The notes under the pieces: generated by a model | Database searches by the model: none | What the model saw: the letters and a program-made list of their open reading frames with translations, nothing else | Told to the model about the DNA's origin: nothing | Shown here: positions 1-7,190 of the stretch, one piece after another | How positions within the stretch are numbered: the stretch's first letter is position 1 | Layout: the number at the start of each line of letters is the position of its first letter | From: CAZGOM01 sp964542875 | GTDB lineage: Bacteria; Planctomycetota; Phycisphaerae; Phycisphaerales; Phycisphaeraceae | Direction of reading: 5' to 3' | Length of the DNA stretch: 64,000 bases | Assembly: GCA_964542875.1 (NCBI GenBank) | Contig: CAZIWA010000007.1 | Span: 19,348 to 83,347 of the forward strand | Made by a program: the position numbers and the translations under genes

Positions 1-211
1 CCTTGTCGAAGAGCGCATCATACGCGTCGTCGGCATGGAAGGCCTCATTATCGATGAAGTCATACGGCTTCAGGGAGTAAATAAGGTCCAGGGATTCCCG
101 GTCCCGCTCGGACAAGGCTTGGCCATGGGTCACTGCGGACCGACTCTTGGTCCGGGCAACTTGGGTCAGGGGGGAGACATTGTCTGTCAGAACAGTTGCG
201 TGAGGCTTCAT
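1..211 (-). CDS. Hypothetical protein, N-terminal fragment cut by the window edge
   Basis: The reading frame opens with ATG at its right end and stays open for 70 codons to base 1, so the protein continues outside the window. A GAAAGGG stretch about 7 bases upstream of the ATG could be its ribosome binding site. The visible part is hydrophilic, begins MKPHATVLTD and contains KPYDFIDNEAFHADDAYDAL, rich in acidic and aromatic residues. There is no signal peptide or membrane segment. I do not recognise the family. The reading is supported by the absence of stops, an ordinary codon pattern and the RBS-like site; a short spurious frame is the main alternative. Confidence 0.5.
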   Translation of the reverse strand, partial: MKPHATVLTDNVSPLTQVARTKSRSAVTHGQALSERDRESLDLIYSLKPYDFIDNEAFHADDAYDALFDK

Positions 212-847
212 GGCTACACCCTTTCGTTCTAGATGACTGCTTTGGTGACTTTGACGGTTCAGATTCATTTGCGGCTTTGATGCCGGGAACTTCCCGGGTG
301 CTCGTTTAGGCCGCGTGTTCTTGCTACTAGTTGTACGCATGGGAGGTTCCCAGGATCGCTAAAAGGTTGGGCTTTTTTCGCAAGCTGTCTCAACTTGTGA
401 AAAGTCAAGCACTTGTGGGATTAAAAATCTTTTACACGACCGTACAATGTACGATAAAGTCTGATCAGTTTTCATTGTTTCACCAATTATACGGATTTTG
501 TTTGGTGTCGCAATGAGTGCCGGTGGAAGAGGCCGGCGTGCGCTTGGCAGGTCTGGAGAGCCCTGCACTCTTAAGACGCTCCAGAAGGTGATTGTTCCTA
601 CACCCTTTGTAAAAAACTTGTTGAGACGGATATATCAGGGAAACCCGTACCCGAGACTCGTTTTGACCGGTAATGGTTTGTCGGGCCATTTGCCGGTGCC
701 TTACAGGGGGCTGAAAGAAAACATTGCAACGACCGTGCCAGAAACAACCAGTCGGGGTGCTTTTACATGACGTGATGCGAGGGATTGAGAGTGTTATGAT
801 GTGGCGTTAAGTTCATTGGCACACAACTTCCTACAGGAGATTTTCAG
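212..847. other. Long intergenic region upstream of sod
   Basis: No convincing gene is seen in these 636 bases. Short inverted repeats lie upstream of the leftward edge gene: CCGGGAA-C-TTCCCGG (283-297), TGGGA-GGT-TCCCA (340-352) and CGTAC-AAT-GTACG (441-453). They could be regulator sites but nothing else supports this. A TATGAT hexamer at 795-800 may be the -10 box of the superoxide dismutase promoter; no clear -35 is visible. Frames of 60-90 codons occur on both strands but lack recognisable content. Confidence 0.5.
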
Positions 848-1486
848 ATGGCATTTACCCTTCCCGCACTGCCTTACGGCTTTGACGCCCTGGAACCGGT
901 GATCGACACTCAGACCATGCAGATCCACCACGGCAAGCATCACAACGCTTACGTGACGAACCTGAACAAGGCTCTGGAATCAGCCCCGGCGCTGGCCGGC
1001 AAGTCGATCGAAGAAATCATTGGCAACCTGACCAACGTCCCCGACGCAGTGCGCGGCGCGGTTCGCAACAACGGCGGCGGCCACTTCAATCACTCTCTGT
1101 TCTGGACGCTTCTTGCGCCCAAGGGCAACGGTGGCGGCGGCGCTCCCGTGGGCGACCTGGCTGCGGCAATCAACACCGAACTGGGCGGCCTCGACAAGTT
1201 CAAGGCCGACTTTGCCCAGGCTGCCACCACCCGGTTCGGCTCCGGCTGGGCATGGCTCTACGTCAAGAACGGCAAGCTCGCTGTGGGCTCCACCGCCAAT
1301 CAGGACAGCCCCCTGATGGGCGAAGGCGTTGCCGGCATCGCTGGTAAGCCCGTCCTTGGCTTGGACGTGTGGGAACACGCTTACTACCTCAAGTACCAGA
1401 ACCGCCGCCCCGACTACATCGGAGCGTTCTGGGACGTGGTGAACTGGAACAAGGCCAACGAACTGTACGTTGCCGCCAAGAAGTAA
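848..1486 (+). CDS. sodA: Superoxide dismutase, Mn-type of the Fe/Mn family
   Basis: Converts superoxide to oxygen and hydrogen peroxide in the cytoplasm. The 212-residue length is normal. The four metal ligands are visible: H27 in IHHGKHHNAYV, H82 in NHSLFW, and D173 and H177 in DVWEHAYY. The GGGHFNHSLFW block and the STANQDSPLM glutamine are typical of manganese rather than iron enzymes, although cambialistic activity cannot be excluded. There is no signal peptide. The ATG is preceded by AGGAGA (835-840) at good spacing, one of the stronger ribosome binding sites in this window. A strong terminator follows, so the gene is probably monocistronic. Confidence 0.97.
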   Translation: MAFTLPALPYGFDALEPVIDTQTMQIHHGKHHNAYVTNLNKALESAPALAGKSIEEIIGNLTNVPDAVRGAVRNNGGGHFNHSLFWTLLAPKGNGGGGAPVGDLAAAINTELGGLDKFKADFAQAATTRFGSGWAWLYVKNGKLAVGSTANQDSPLMGEGVAGIAGKPVLGLDVWEHAYYLKYQNRRPDYIGAFWDVVNWNKANELYVAAKK

Positions 1487-1513
1487 GCTGCCACAATTTG
1501 CTTACGACTCATG

Positions 1514-1547
1514 CAGGCCCGCCATTTTGGCGGGCCTGTCTTTTTTT
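1514..1547 (+). terminator. Rho-independent terminator of sodA
   Basis: A perfect 10-bp stem CAGGCCCGCC / GGCGGGCCTG closes a 5-base loop and is followed by TCTTTTTTT. It lies 28 bases after the sod stop codon. Confidence 0.95.
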
Positions 1548-1644
1548 GACTGTCATAATGAAATTAACGTGTCAACTAGAAACCCAGGCGCCACGCTGTT
1601 ATGAATACGGGTGCCTGTCAGCCCCTCCTTCTTGGAAATCACCC

Positions 1645-2655
1645 ATGAGCAACACAAATACATCGACGCGTGAACTGGGCAAGTCTGGACTTAAGGTCTC
1701 TCCCATTGGCCTGGGCTGCATGGGCATGACATGGGCCTACGGCCCCGGCGATGAGCCCGAAGCCCTGCGCGTGCTGGCAAGGTTCGTGGAGCTAGGCGGC
1801 AACTTCCTGGATACCGCAGAGATTTACGGCCCGTTTGATAACGAACAGTTGGTTGGAAAATTCCTCAAGACCACCAAACGCGCAAAGCTCGTGGTAGCCA
1901 CCAAATTCGGTTTCAAGATCGACGCGACTACGCGCAACATCTCCGGTGCCGACAGTTCCCCAACCAATGTGGCCAAGGTTTGCGACGAAAGCCTGAAACG
2001 GCTGGGCATCGAAACGATCGATCTCTTCTATCAACACCGTGTCGACCCCTCAGTGCCGATCGAAGAAACCGTCGGTGCAATGGCCAAACTGGTCAAGGCC
2101 GGCAAAGTTCGGGCACTTGGGCTATCCGAGGCTGCCGCACAAACCATCAAACGCGCCGCGAAGGTCCATCCCATCGCCGCATTGCAAGCGGAGTATTCGC
2201 TTTGGACTCGTGATCCGGAAACCAACGGCACACTCGCCGCATGCCGGGAGCTTGGCATTACCTATGTGCCTTACAGCCCACTTGGCCGAGGGTTTCTAAC
2301 CGGTGCGATCACCAAGCCGGACGATCTCACCAAAGACGACTGGCGTCGGACCAATCCGCGGTTTCAGGCCGGTGCGTTTGAAAAGAACCTGGCGCTGGCC
2401 GGCCATGTCAAGAACCTCGCAGCAAAGAAATCCTGCTCCCCTGCCCAACTGGCCCTGGCCTGGGTGCTGGCGCAGGGTAATGACATGGTGCCGATCCCAG
2501 GCACCAAACGTGTGAAGTACCTGGAAGACAACATGGGCGCCTTGAGGGTTTCGCTTTCAGCGGAGGAACTTAAAGAGATGGACCAACTCTTTCCGCTGGG
2601 TGTCGCAGAGGGAACCCGCTATGCCGCGGATGGCATGGCGATGGTGAATAAATGA
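1645..2655 (+). CDS. Aldo/keto reductase
   Basis: NADPH-dependent oxidoreductase of the aldo/keto reductase superfamily; the substrate is unknown. The 336-residue TIM barrel shows the catalytic tetrad D56 (FLDTAEIYG), Y61, K87 (VVATKFG) and H131 (LFYQHRVDP), and a C-terminal cofactor segment with VPIPGTKRVKYLEDN. The sequence resembles the IolS/PCNT115-like (AKR13-type) group. The frame stays open far upstream into sod, but the protein family begins at the ATG chosen here (MSNTNTSTRELGKSGL), just ahead of the first beta strand; the RBS is weak. It stands alone, after the sod terminator. A role in detoxifying aldehydes alongside sod is only a guess. Confidence 0.93.
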   Translation: MSNTNTSTRELGKSGLKVSPIGLGCMGMTWAYGPGDEPEALRVLARFVELGGNFLDTAEIYGPFDNEQLVGKFLKTTKRAKLVVATKFGFKIDATTRNISGADSSPTNVAKVCDESLKRLGIETIDLFYQHRVDPSVPIEETVGAMAKLVKAGKVRALGLSEAAAQTIKRAAKVHPIAALQAEYSLWTRDPETNGTLAACRELGITYVPYSPLGRGFLTGAITKPDDLTKDDWRRTNPRFQAGAFEKNLALAGHVKNLAAKKSCSPAQLALAWVLAQGNDMVPIPGTKRVKYLEDNMGALRVSLSAEELKEMDQLFPLGVAEGTRYAADGMAMVNK

Positions 2656-2734
2656 GTTAGGTCATGATCGTTCCAAAGGGAGCAGGCGTGCATGTGATTT
2701 CGCCACCAAGGCGGCGAAGCGCGGGGGAACTCAT

Positions 2735-3427
2735 ATGAACGAGAATGCTATTCCGGAAGAGGCAAAACCTCAGCATATTGCGACGAAATCAGAAAAGGTC
2801 TTCGTCACGTGGTTCTTGCTGATAATCGCCACGCTGAGTTACGGCTGGTGCATCAGGTTGCAATGGACAGTGTTTGCCTTGGGATCGATCTACAACGACG
2901 GACTGGCCGGTGATTACCACATCACTGTGCGAACGTTTACATATCCGCTTGTGATTGTGCTGTCGCTGATGATGCTGGGCTTGACCGGAATACTGTCGTT
3001 CTGGGCGAACCATCGGGCAGTGATCTTGATTGTGGTCGTCGGAGTGGTTGTGCTGATTGCGGCGCAATTCGTGCCAGCCTGGGGTGGAGGAACACAGAAT
3101 CCAGACTTTTTGCGTGGGGTGGCCGAGCGCATGCGAGCTCGGGGAGATTTACAGGCTTTGAAGGAAGTAGCGCGCAATGGTGGAGGCCAGTATCCGCAAA
3201 TAAACCAAGAATTGATGAATTCGCTTAAGGGCGTGATGGTGAGACCGGCGCTTGAAGCTGGGGTGTCATGGAATGAGGGTCGGGAACATGTATTACTGGT
3301 GGAGTATGAAAGGGTGTTTGGCGTGATGGTGGGGCCGGAGGAGATGACCGATACGACGCCCTGGCATCCACACAACACTGTGAAGATCGAGCCTGGCGTA
3401 TGGATGTTGAAGGGCGAGGGTTGGTGA
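2735..3427 (+). CDS. Hypothetical membrane protein
   Basis: A 230-residue protein of no family I recognise. A hydrophilic N-terminal stretch of about 20 residues is followed by three hydrophobic segments: near residues 23-42 (FVTWFLLIIATLSYGW), 68-88 (FTYPLVIVLSLMMLGLTGIL) and 95-113 (AVILIVVVGVVVLIAAQFV). A soluble tail of about 115 residues follows, with a predicted helical stretch (RGVAERMRARGDLQALKEVA). A GGGGGA run lies a few bases upstream of the ATG. The gene converges on the RNA-binding protein gene, with a shared hairpin between them. Confidence 0.7.
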   Translation: MNENAIPEEAKPQHIATKSEKVFVTWFLLIIATLSYGWCIRLQWTVFALGSIYNDGLAGDYHITVRTFTYPLVIVLSLMMLGLTGILSFWANHRAVILIVVVGVVVLIAAQFVPAWGGGTQNPDFLRGVAERMRARGDLQALKEVARNGGGQYPQINQELMNSLKGVMVRPALEAGVSWNEGREHVLLVEYERVFGVMVGPEEMTDTTPWHPHNTVKIEPGVWMLKGEGW

Positions 3428-3444
3428 GAGGACCAATAAAAAGA

Positions 3445-3476
3445 GCAGGCGACGACTTTTGAGGGTCGTCGCCTGC
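3445..3476. terminator. Bidirectional terminator between convergent genes
   Basis: A perfect 12-bp stem GCAGGCGACGAC / GTCGTCGCCTGC encloses an 8-base loop. On the minus strand it is followed by TCTTTTTATT, so it ends the RNA-binding protein gene best. On the plus strand the tract after it is weaker. Confidence 0.85.
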
Positions 3477-3523
3477 GTGGTTCTTTGGATTGATTGCGCT
3501 GAGGTTGGACTCAGCGGAGTGAT

Positions 3524-3973
3524 TTAGTAGCGATCGCCGCCGCGGTCGCCACCGCGACCGCCGCCGCCGTAGCCACCACGGTCACCGCCGCGGCCGCCAC
3601 CACCGCCGTAGCCACCACGGTCGCCGCCGCGGCCACCGCCGCCACCGCCACCGTAGCCGCCGCGGTCACCACCGCGACCACCGCCACCGCCGCCGTAACC
3701 ACCACCGCCGCCACCACCACCGGAACGTTCTTCACGGGGCTGGGCTTCGTTAACCTTCAGAGGCCGGCCGTTGAGGGGCTTGCCGTTGAGGGCTTCGATG
3801 GCCTGGAGACCTTCGTCATGGTTGGCCATTTCAACAAAAGAAAAGCCACGGGACCGGTTGGTTTCACGGTCGATGATGAGGCTTACGCGAACGATTTCGC
3901 CAAACTGAGAGAAAAGATCGTGGAGTTCTTCTTGCGTGGTGGTGTAGGGGAGGTTGCCAACGTAGATGTTCAC
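3524..3973 (-). CDS. Glycine-rich RRM RNA-binding protein
   Basis: A 149-residue RNA-binding protein like the cyanobacterial Rbp family, which are often cold-responsive RNA chaperones. Residues 1-80 form one RRM with RNP-2 (IYVGNL) and RNP-1 (RGFSFVEM). The rest is an RGG/GY tail made of repeats such as GGDRGGYGGGG. The first ATG in frame lies far upstream and adds an unrelated arginine-rich stretch. A GTG immediately before the RRM has AGGA 8 bases upstream and gives the normal N terminus, so it is taken as the start. A promoter about 120 bases upstream implies a long leader, as in cold-shock mRNAs (inference). The GC-rich repeats also create long spurious frames on the other strand. Confidence 0.93.
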   Translation of the reverse strand: MNIYVGNLPYTTTQEELHDLFSQFGEIVRVSLIIDRETNRSRGFSFVEMANHDEGLQAIEALNGKPLNGRPLKVNEAQPREERSGGGGGGGGYGGGGGGRGGDRGGYGGGGGGGRGGDRGGYGGGGGRGGDRGGYGGGGRGGDRGGDRY

Positions 3974-4093
3974 AGACACGTTCCTGATTCCCGATAAACT
4001 GTCGGCGAAACCCCGGGAGCGGCGTCGCCCGACCCCCCATATCAACCCGCGACTCTGCAGATCGGACAGGGAGATAAAAACCAGAACATATTC

Positions 4094-4122
4094 AGCATAA
4101 CTGAGGAATCAAGGCCCGGCAA
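4094..4122 (-). promoter_or_regulatory. Probable sigma-70 promoter of the RRM gene
   Basis: Reading leftward, TTGCCG and TATGCT are separated by exactly 17 bases. Transcription would begin near 4087, giving a leader of about 115 bases before the GTG start. It is the only good promoter match in the gap between this gene and the divergent glycosyltransferase. Confidence 0.5.
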
Positions 4123-4195
4123 GCATATTTTTATTGTTGTATTAAATTTCCAGGAAGACCAGACCAAATCTCAAGTTATAGTAGTAAAACCACCC

Positions 4196-4936
4196 ATGAA
4201 CATCGGATTGAATGCCAGCCAACCCAGGGTTTTGTTCATACTCCCCGCGTTCAACGAGGTGGACTCGGTTGCGCGTGTTGTAAACAACCTGCGCAACCAC
4301 CTGCCGGACGCCGGAATCGTTGTGATTGACGATGGCTCAACGGATGGCACCGCAGCCGCCGTGCCAAGCCACGCAGTCTGCCTGAGGCTGCCTTTTAACC
4401 TCGGCATCGGCGGCGCCGTCCAAACCGGCTATCGATACGCGCATCTCAATGGGTATGACATTGCCATACAGGTAGATGCCGACGGCCAGCACCCTGCCGA
4501 CCAGGTTCAACGCCTGCTACAGACCATGCGCGACGAGAATGCCGATCTGGTGGTCGGCACACGTTTTTTTCCAGGCGGGGACTATCAGCAATCCGCCAGC
4601 CGGATGACCGGCATTGTGATTCTCCGGAATCTGATCAAACTGCTCACGGGCGTTCGCGTGTCTGACTGCACGTCCGGCTTCAGGGCGGCCAATAAACGGG
4701 TGATCGAGGCCTTCGCCACGTGGTACCCGGAAGATTATCCAGAGCCTGAGGTGGCGCTGCTGGTGATCCGCCACGGTTTTAAACTGGTGGAAGCGCCCGT
4801 CCATATGGACCAGCGCACCACCGGCACCACAAGCATTTCGATGTTCACCGGCATCTTGTACGTCATTAAAGTCGGCGCGGCGTTGATCCTCGACATGATC
4901 CGCTCTCCCTGGCCCAAGCGGAGGGCAACGGCATGA
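4196..4936 (+). CDS. Family 2 glycosyltransferase, DPM1/polyprenol-phosphate type
   Basis: Transfers a sugar from a nucleotide donor, probably to a polyprenyl phosphate on the inner membrane face. The 246-residue protein has the GT-A fold start RVLFILPAFNEVDSVARVV, the nucleotide-binding DDGSTDGT near residue 45 and the metal-binding DADGQHPAD near residue 95. One hydrophobic segment lies near the C terminus (GILYVIKVGAALILDMI). It overlaps the DUF2304 gene by four bases (ATGA), and a second glycosyltransferase follows, so the three form an operon for cell-surface polysaccharide or glycolipid synthesis. A TATAGT hexamer at 4177-4182 suggests a very short leader. Confidence 0.9.
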   Translation: MNIGLNASQPRVLFILPAFNEVDSVARVVNNLRNHLPDAGIVVIDDGSTDGTAAAVPSHAVCLRLPFNLGIGGAVQTGYRYAHLNGYDIAIQVDADGQHPADQVQRLLQTMRDENADLVVGTRFFPGGDYQQSASRMTGIVILRNLIKLLTGVRVSDCTSGFRAANKRVIEAFATWYPEDYPEPEVALLVIRHGFKLVEAPVHMDQRTTGTTSISMFTGILYVIKVGAALILDMIRSPWPKRRATA

Positions 4937-5325
4937 TCCGAACCATCATCCTGCTGGTATTTGGCGGCCTGCTTTTATGGAAGGCCTTGCGCAACCTCAG
5001 GCGGCAAAAACTCAAAGAAAAATACGCCCTTCTCTTTGCAGGATGCGCACTGCCCTTTGTGACGCTGGCGGTGTGGCCCGACGGCATCGTGAAGGTGTCG
5101 GAAGTGCTTGAGATCGAAAAAGGCACATTACTGGTGATGGCGCTGAGCATCTTCGCCCTGCTTTTAATCTTTGAACTGCTGAAGATCGTGAGTGTCCAGG
5201 ATCGAAAGATCACCACCCTGGCGCAGGAAGTAGCCATTTTGCGCGAACGTCTCCGGAAAACCGAAGCCGTGGACGAAAGCGACAAGCAAGAAAACCAAAC
5301 CAAAGACGAAAGCGGCCAACAATAG
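4933..5325 (+). CDS. DUF2304 family membrane protein
   Basis: A 130-residue protein matching the DUF2304 pattern: three hydrophobic segments (near 3-17, 32-48 and 68-88) followed by a charged coiled-coil tail (QDRKITTLAQEVAILRERLR). DUF2304 proteins are known as regular neighbours of DPM-like glycosyltransferases in O-antigen and glycolipid clusters, where they probably help anchor or regulate the enzyme; their exact activity is unknown. The start overlaps the glycosyltransferase stop (ATGA), implying translational coupling. Confidence 0.85.
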   Translation: MIRTIILLVFGGLLLWKALRNLRRQKLKEKYALLFAGCALPFVTLAVWPDGIVKVSEVLEIEKGTLLVMALSIFALLLIFELLKIVSVQDRKITTLAQEVAILRERLRKTEAVDESDKQENQTKDESGQQ

Positions 5326-5374
5326 CGGCCAATGGCAAGAGACTCAGGCGGCCGAGGCTGGCCTGGCGAGAGAG

Positions 5375-6436
5375 ATGCGCGTGAAACCTGCGGTTTGCAT
5401 TCTGATCGTCGGCTACAACGGGCGAGAGCTTATCGGCGATTGCCTGGATTCAATCCAGAAGTCCCAGGACCCCCGCGTCGACGCTCGCGTAATGGTGGTC
5501 GACAACGCATCAAAAGATCAGACCAGTGACCTTGTCGCGCAACGGTATCCATGGGTCACACTGGTGAGGTCCGACGTCAATCTCGGTTTCGCCGGCGGAA
5601 ACGACCTGGGCTGGCGTGAAGCCAAAACCAAATGGCCCGATCTGAGCTATCTGGTATTGCTGAATCAGGACACTGTGGTGCAGACCGATTGGCTGACAGA
5701 ACTGGTGACCTTCATGCAAGGCTCGCCCGAGGCAGGAATGGCGCAGGCCAAGATCCTACTCCACCCTGAGACGGACCTGATCAACACCGACGGAAACGAA
5801 AGCCACTTCCTGGGCTTTGGCTTCCCTGGCCGGTACCGTCAACGCGACTCCAAAGCGGAGCACCCCCCTTTTGAGGTTGGCTTTGCATCAGGCGCCTGCG
5901 CCATCGTCCGCGTATCGGCCATCAAAGGCTTTCAAACACTCTTTCCGGAGCACTTCTTCCTCTATCTGGAAGACACCCATCTCTCCTGGCGGCTGAGGCT
6001 GGCCGGCCAGCCTAGCTGGAGCGTGCCCACCAGCCGGGTGGAGCACAAGTACACATTCACCGCAATCGATAAACAGTACTACCACCTGGAGAAAAACCGG
6101 CTCTGGATGCTGCTGGTGTTTTACAAAAAACGAACATTGATCCTGATTCTCCCCGCGCTGCTCTTCATGGAAGCCGGGCAGTGGGTGTTTGCACTGGCCA
6201 AAGGCTTGCTTGGACAACGCGTGAAGGTGTATGGGTACATCGCGCGGTCGCTTGGTGGTATTGCCCGGGAACGGCGCACGCTGCAAAAGAGCAGACGTGT
6301 TACGGATGACGAATTCACCAGGGTATTTGTTGGGGAGATCAAGACAGAGCAGCTTAAATCTCCGCTGATCAAATGGGTGGCCAGCCCGGTGCTGGCTGCG
6401 TACTGGGCCGTGGCCAGAGCGCTGATTTTGTGGTGA
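5375..6436 (+). CDS. Family 2 glycosyltransferase, rhamnosyltransferase (WbbL)-like
   Basis: A 353-residue inverting glycosyltransferase of the WbbL/RfbF-like group that adds sugars, often rhamnose, to surface glycans. Visible motifs are VCILIVGYNGRELIGDCLDS, VVDNASKDQTSD, the NLGFAGGNDLG loop typical of rhamnosyltransferases, and an acceptor region with FLYLEDTHLSWRLRLAG that supplies the catalytic acid residues. A hydrophobic segment near residues 250-280 (LILILPALLFMEAGQWVFAL) suggests membrane attachment. The ATG has GAGAGAG just upstream. It is the third gene of the operon, after a gap of 49 bases. The actual sugar and acceptor cannot be read from sequence. Confidence 0.9.
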   Translation: MRVKPAVCILIVGYNGRELIGDCLDSIQKSQDPRVDARVMVVDNASKDQTSDLVAQRYPWVTLVRSDVNLGFAGGNDLGWREAKTKWPDLSYLVLLNQDTVVQTDWLTELVTFMQGSPEAGMAQAKILLHPETDLINTDGNESHFLGFGFPGRYRQRDSKAEHPPFEVGFASGACAIVRVSAIKGFQTLFPEHFFLYLEDTHLSWRLRLAGQPSWSVPTSRVEHKYTFTAIDKQYYHLEKNRLWMLLVFYKKRTLILILPALLFMEAGQWVFALAKGLLGQRVKVYGYIARSLGGIARERRTLQKSRRVTDDEFTRVFVGEIKTEQLKSPLIKWVASPVLAAYWAVARALILW

Positions 6437-6443
6437 AGACAAA

Positions 6444-6540
6444 ATGGAAGATCTTAGATGTGAGGTGTTTCACAGCCAGAACAAAGTACCCGGCGCCTCT
6501 GCTCATTTTCTTTCGTATCTAAACATCTCACATCCTCCAT
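6444..6540. repeat. Imperfect inverted repeat at a gene 3' end (GATGT family)
   Basis: Arms ATGGAAGATCTTAGATGT (6444-6461) and the complement of 6523-6540 (ATGGAGGATGTGAGATGT) match at 15 of 18 positions and could fold into a hairpin. The element begins 8 bases after the glycosyltransferase stop, and its right arm supplies the last codons and stop of the convergent DUF447 gene. Related units follow the ROK kinase gene and the GAF-HlyD gene. Confidence 0.6.
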
Positions 6541-7139
6541 GCAGCCACATGCGCCTTAAGCATGGCCAGCGTGTCATGCTCGGCCTGTGAGCCGGTTTTG
6601 TCGATCGCCGTCTGGAGCTTGGCATACTCCGCCAACACGGGCTCGGACCCGGTGAGATGAAGCCGGGTGGCAAGGATGGCGGCCTCCAGAATCGCGTGGC
6701 GCGCGCGGTTAAAACCCCAGAAGTCGCGCAACCGGGTGACATGCACCGACCGGGCAATGATGGTGGTACGATCCTCCGCATCATCGATTGATTCCACCTT
6801 CAGTTCATAGGCCCGGCACGCGTCGGCGAGGATAAGCCCTTGAATCACACTCGCACGTTGCACCTTGACGTCCCTTGCAACAGATAGCTTGCTGATGGCG
6901 GCCCTGGCGATGAGGCAGGCGTCATCAGTGATATGAAAAGCCCCCTGCCCGGTGGCCTTGAGATTCTTGTAAGTCGACGACGTTTTAAAAGGCCTGAAGG
7001 TGAAACGCTCAAACCCCGGAGTGACAATCGGGCCCATGGGAGCGAGGTTAAACGCGTCAGGTTCAGCCGAATCAGGCCGTTGCGCGGTGAGCATGAGGCC
7101 TTCGACGAGCATGTCCTGCGGGGCATATGGTGGAAGCAT
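6528..7139 (-). CDS. DUF447 family protein, linked to H4MPT metabolism
   Basis: A 203-residue flavin-reductase-like protein of the DUF447 family. Hallmarks are NLAPMGPIV near residue 35, RPFKTSSTYKNLKATGQGAFHITDD, and a C-terminal helical part. The family is known mainly from methanogens and from bacteria with the tetrahydromethanopterin C1 pathway, where it is thought to take part in making or modifying the cofactor; its reaction is unproven. It is divergent from beta-RFAP synthase, a definite methanopterin gene, which supports the assignment. The start is ambiguous: the family usually begins at the methionine of MLVEGLMLT (7112); 7139 is the next ATG upstream, and neither has a good RBS. 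The stop lies inside a repeat element. Confidence 0.85.
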   Translation of the reverse strand: MLPPYAPQDMLVEGLMLTAQRPDSAEPDAFNLAPMGPIVTPGFERFTFRPFKTSSTYKNLKATGQGAFHITDDACLIARAAISKLSVARDVKVQRASVIQGLILADACRAYELKVESIDDAEDRTTIIARSVHVTRLRDFWGFNRARHAILEAAILATRLHLTGSEPVLAEYAKLQTAIDKTGSQAEHDTLAMLKAHVAAWRM

Positions 7140-7174
7140 GGAAAAAAAGGATATCGTTTCACACACCAGACCGC

Positions 7175-7190
7175 TATAATTCGCTCGACT
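7175..7190 (+). promoter_or_regulatory. Consensus -10 box ten bases before the beta-RFAP synthase ATG
   Basis: A perfect TATAAT (7175-7180) lies only 10 bases before the start codon. Transcription beginning the usual 6-8 bases downstream would leave almost no leader, so the mRNA may be leaderless. No clear -35 is seen at 16-18 bases. The same layout occurs before the small gene at 41.4 kb. Confidence 0.45.

Noticed and set aside
498..770. 90-codon plus-strand frame upstream of sodA
   Set aside because: No RBS, no recognisable motif and basic low-quality composition; competing frames on the other strand are just as long.
3540..3720. Tandem DNA repeat or CRISPR-like array
   Set aside because: The periodicity comes from codons of the RGG tail; there are no unique spacers of constant length.
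3511..3735. Ala/Val repeat protein on the minus strand
   Set aside because: Frame-shifted shadow of the glycine-rich tail of the RRM protein.
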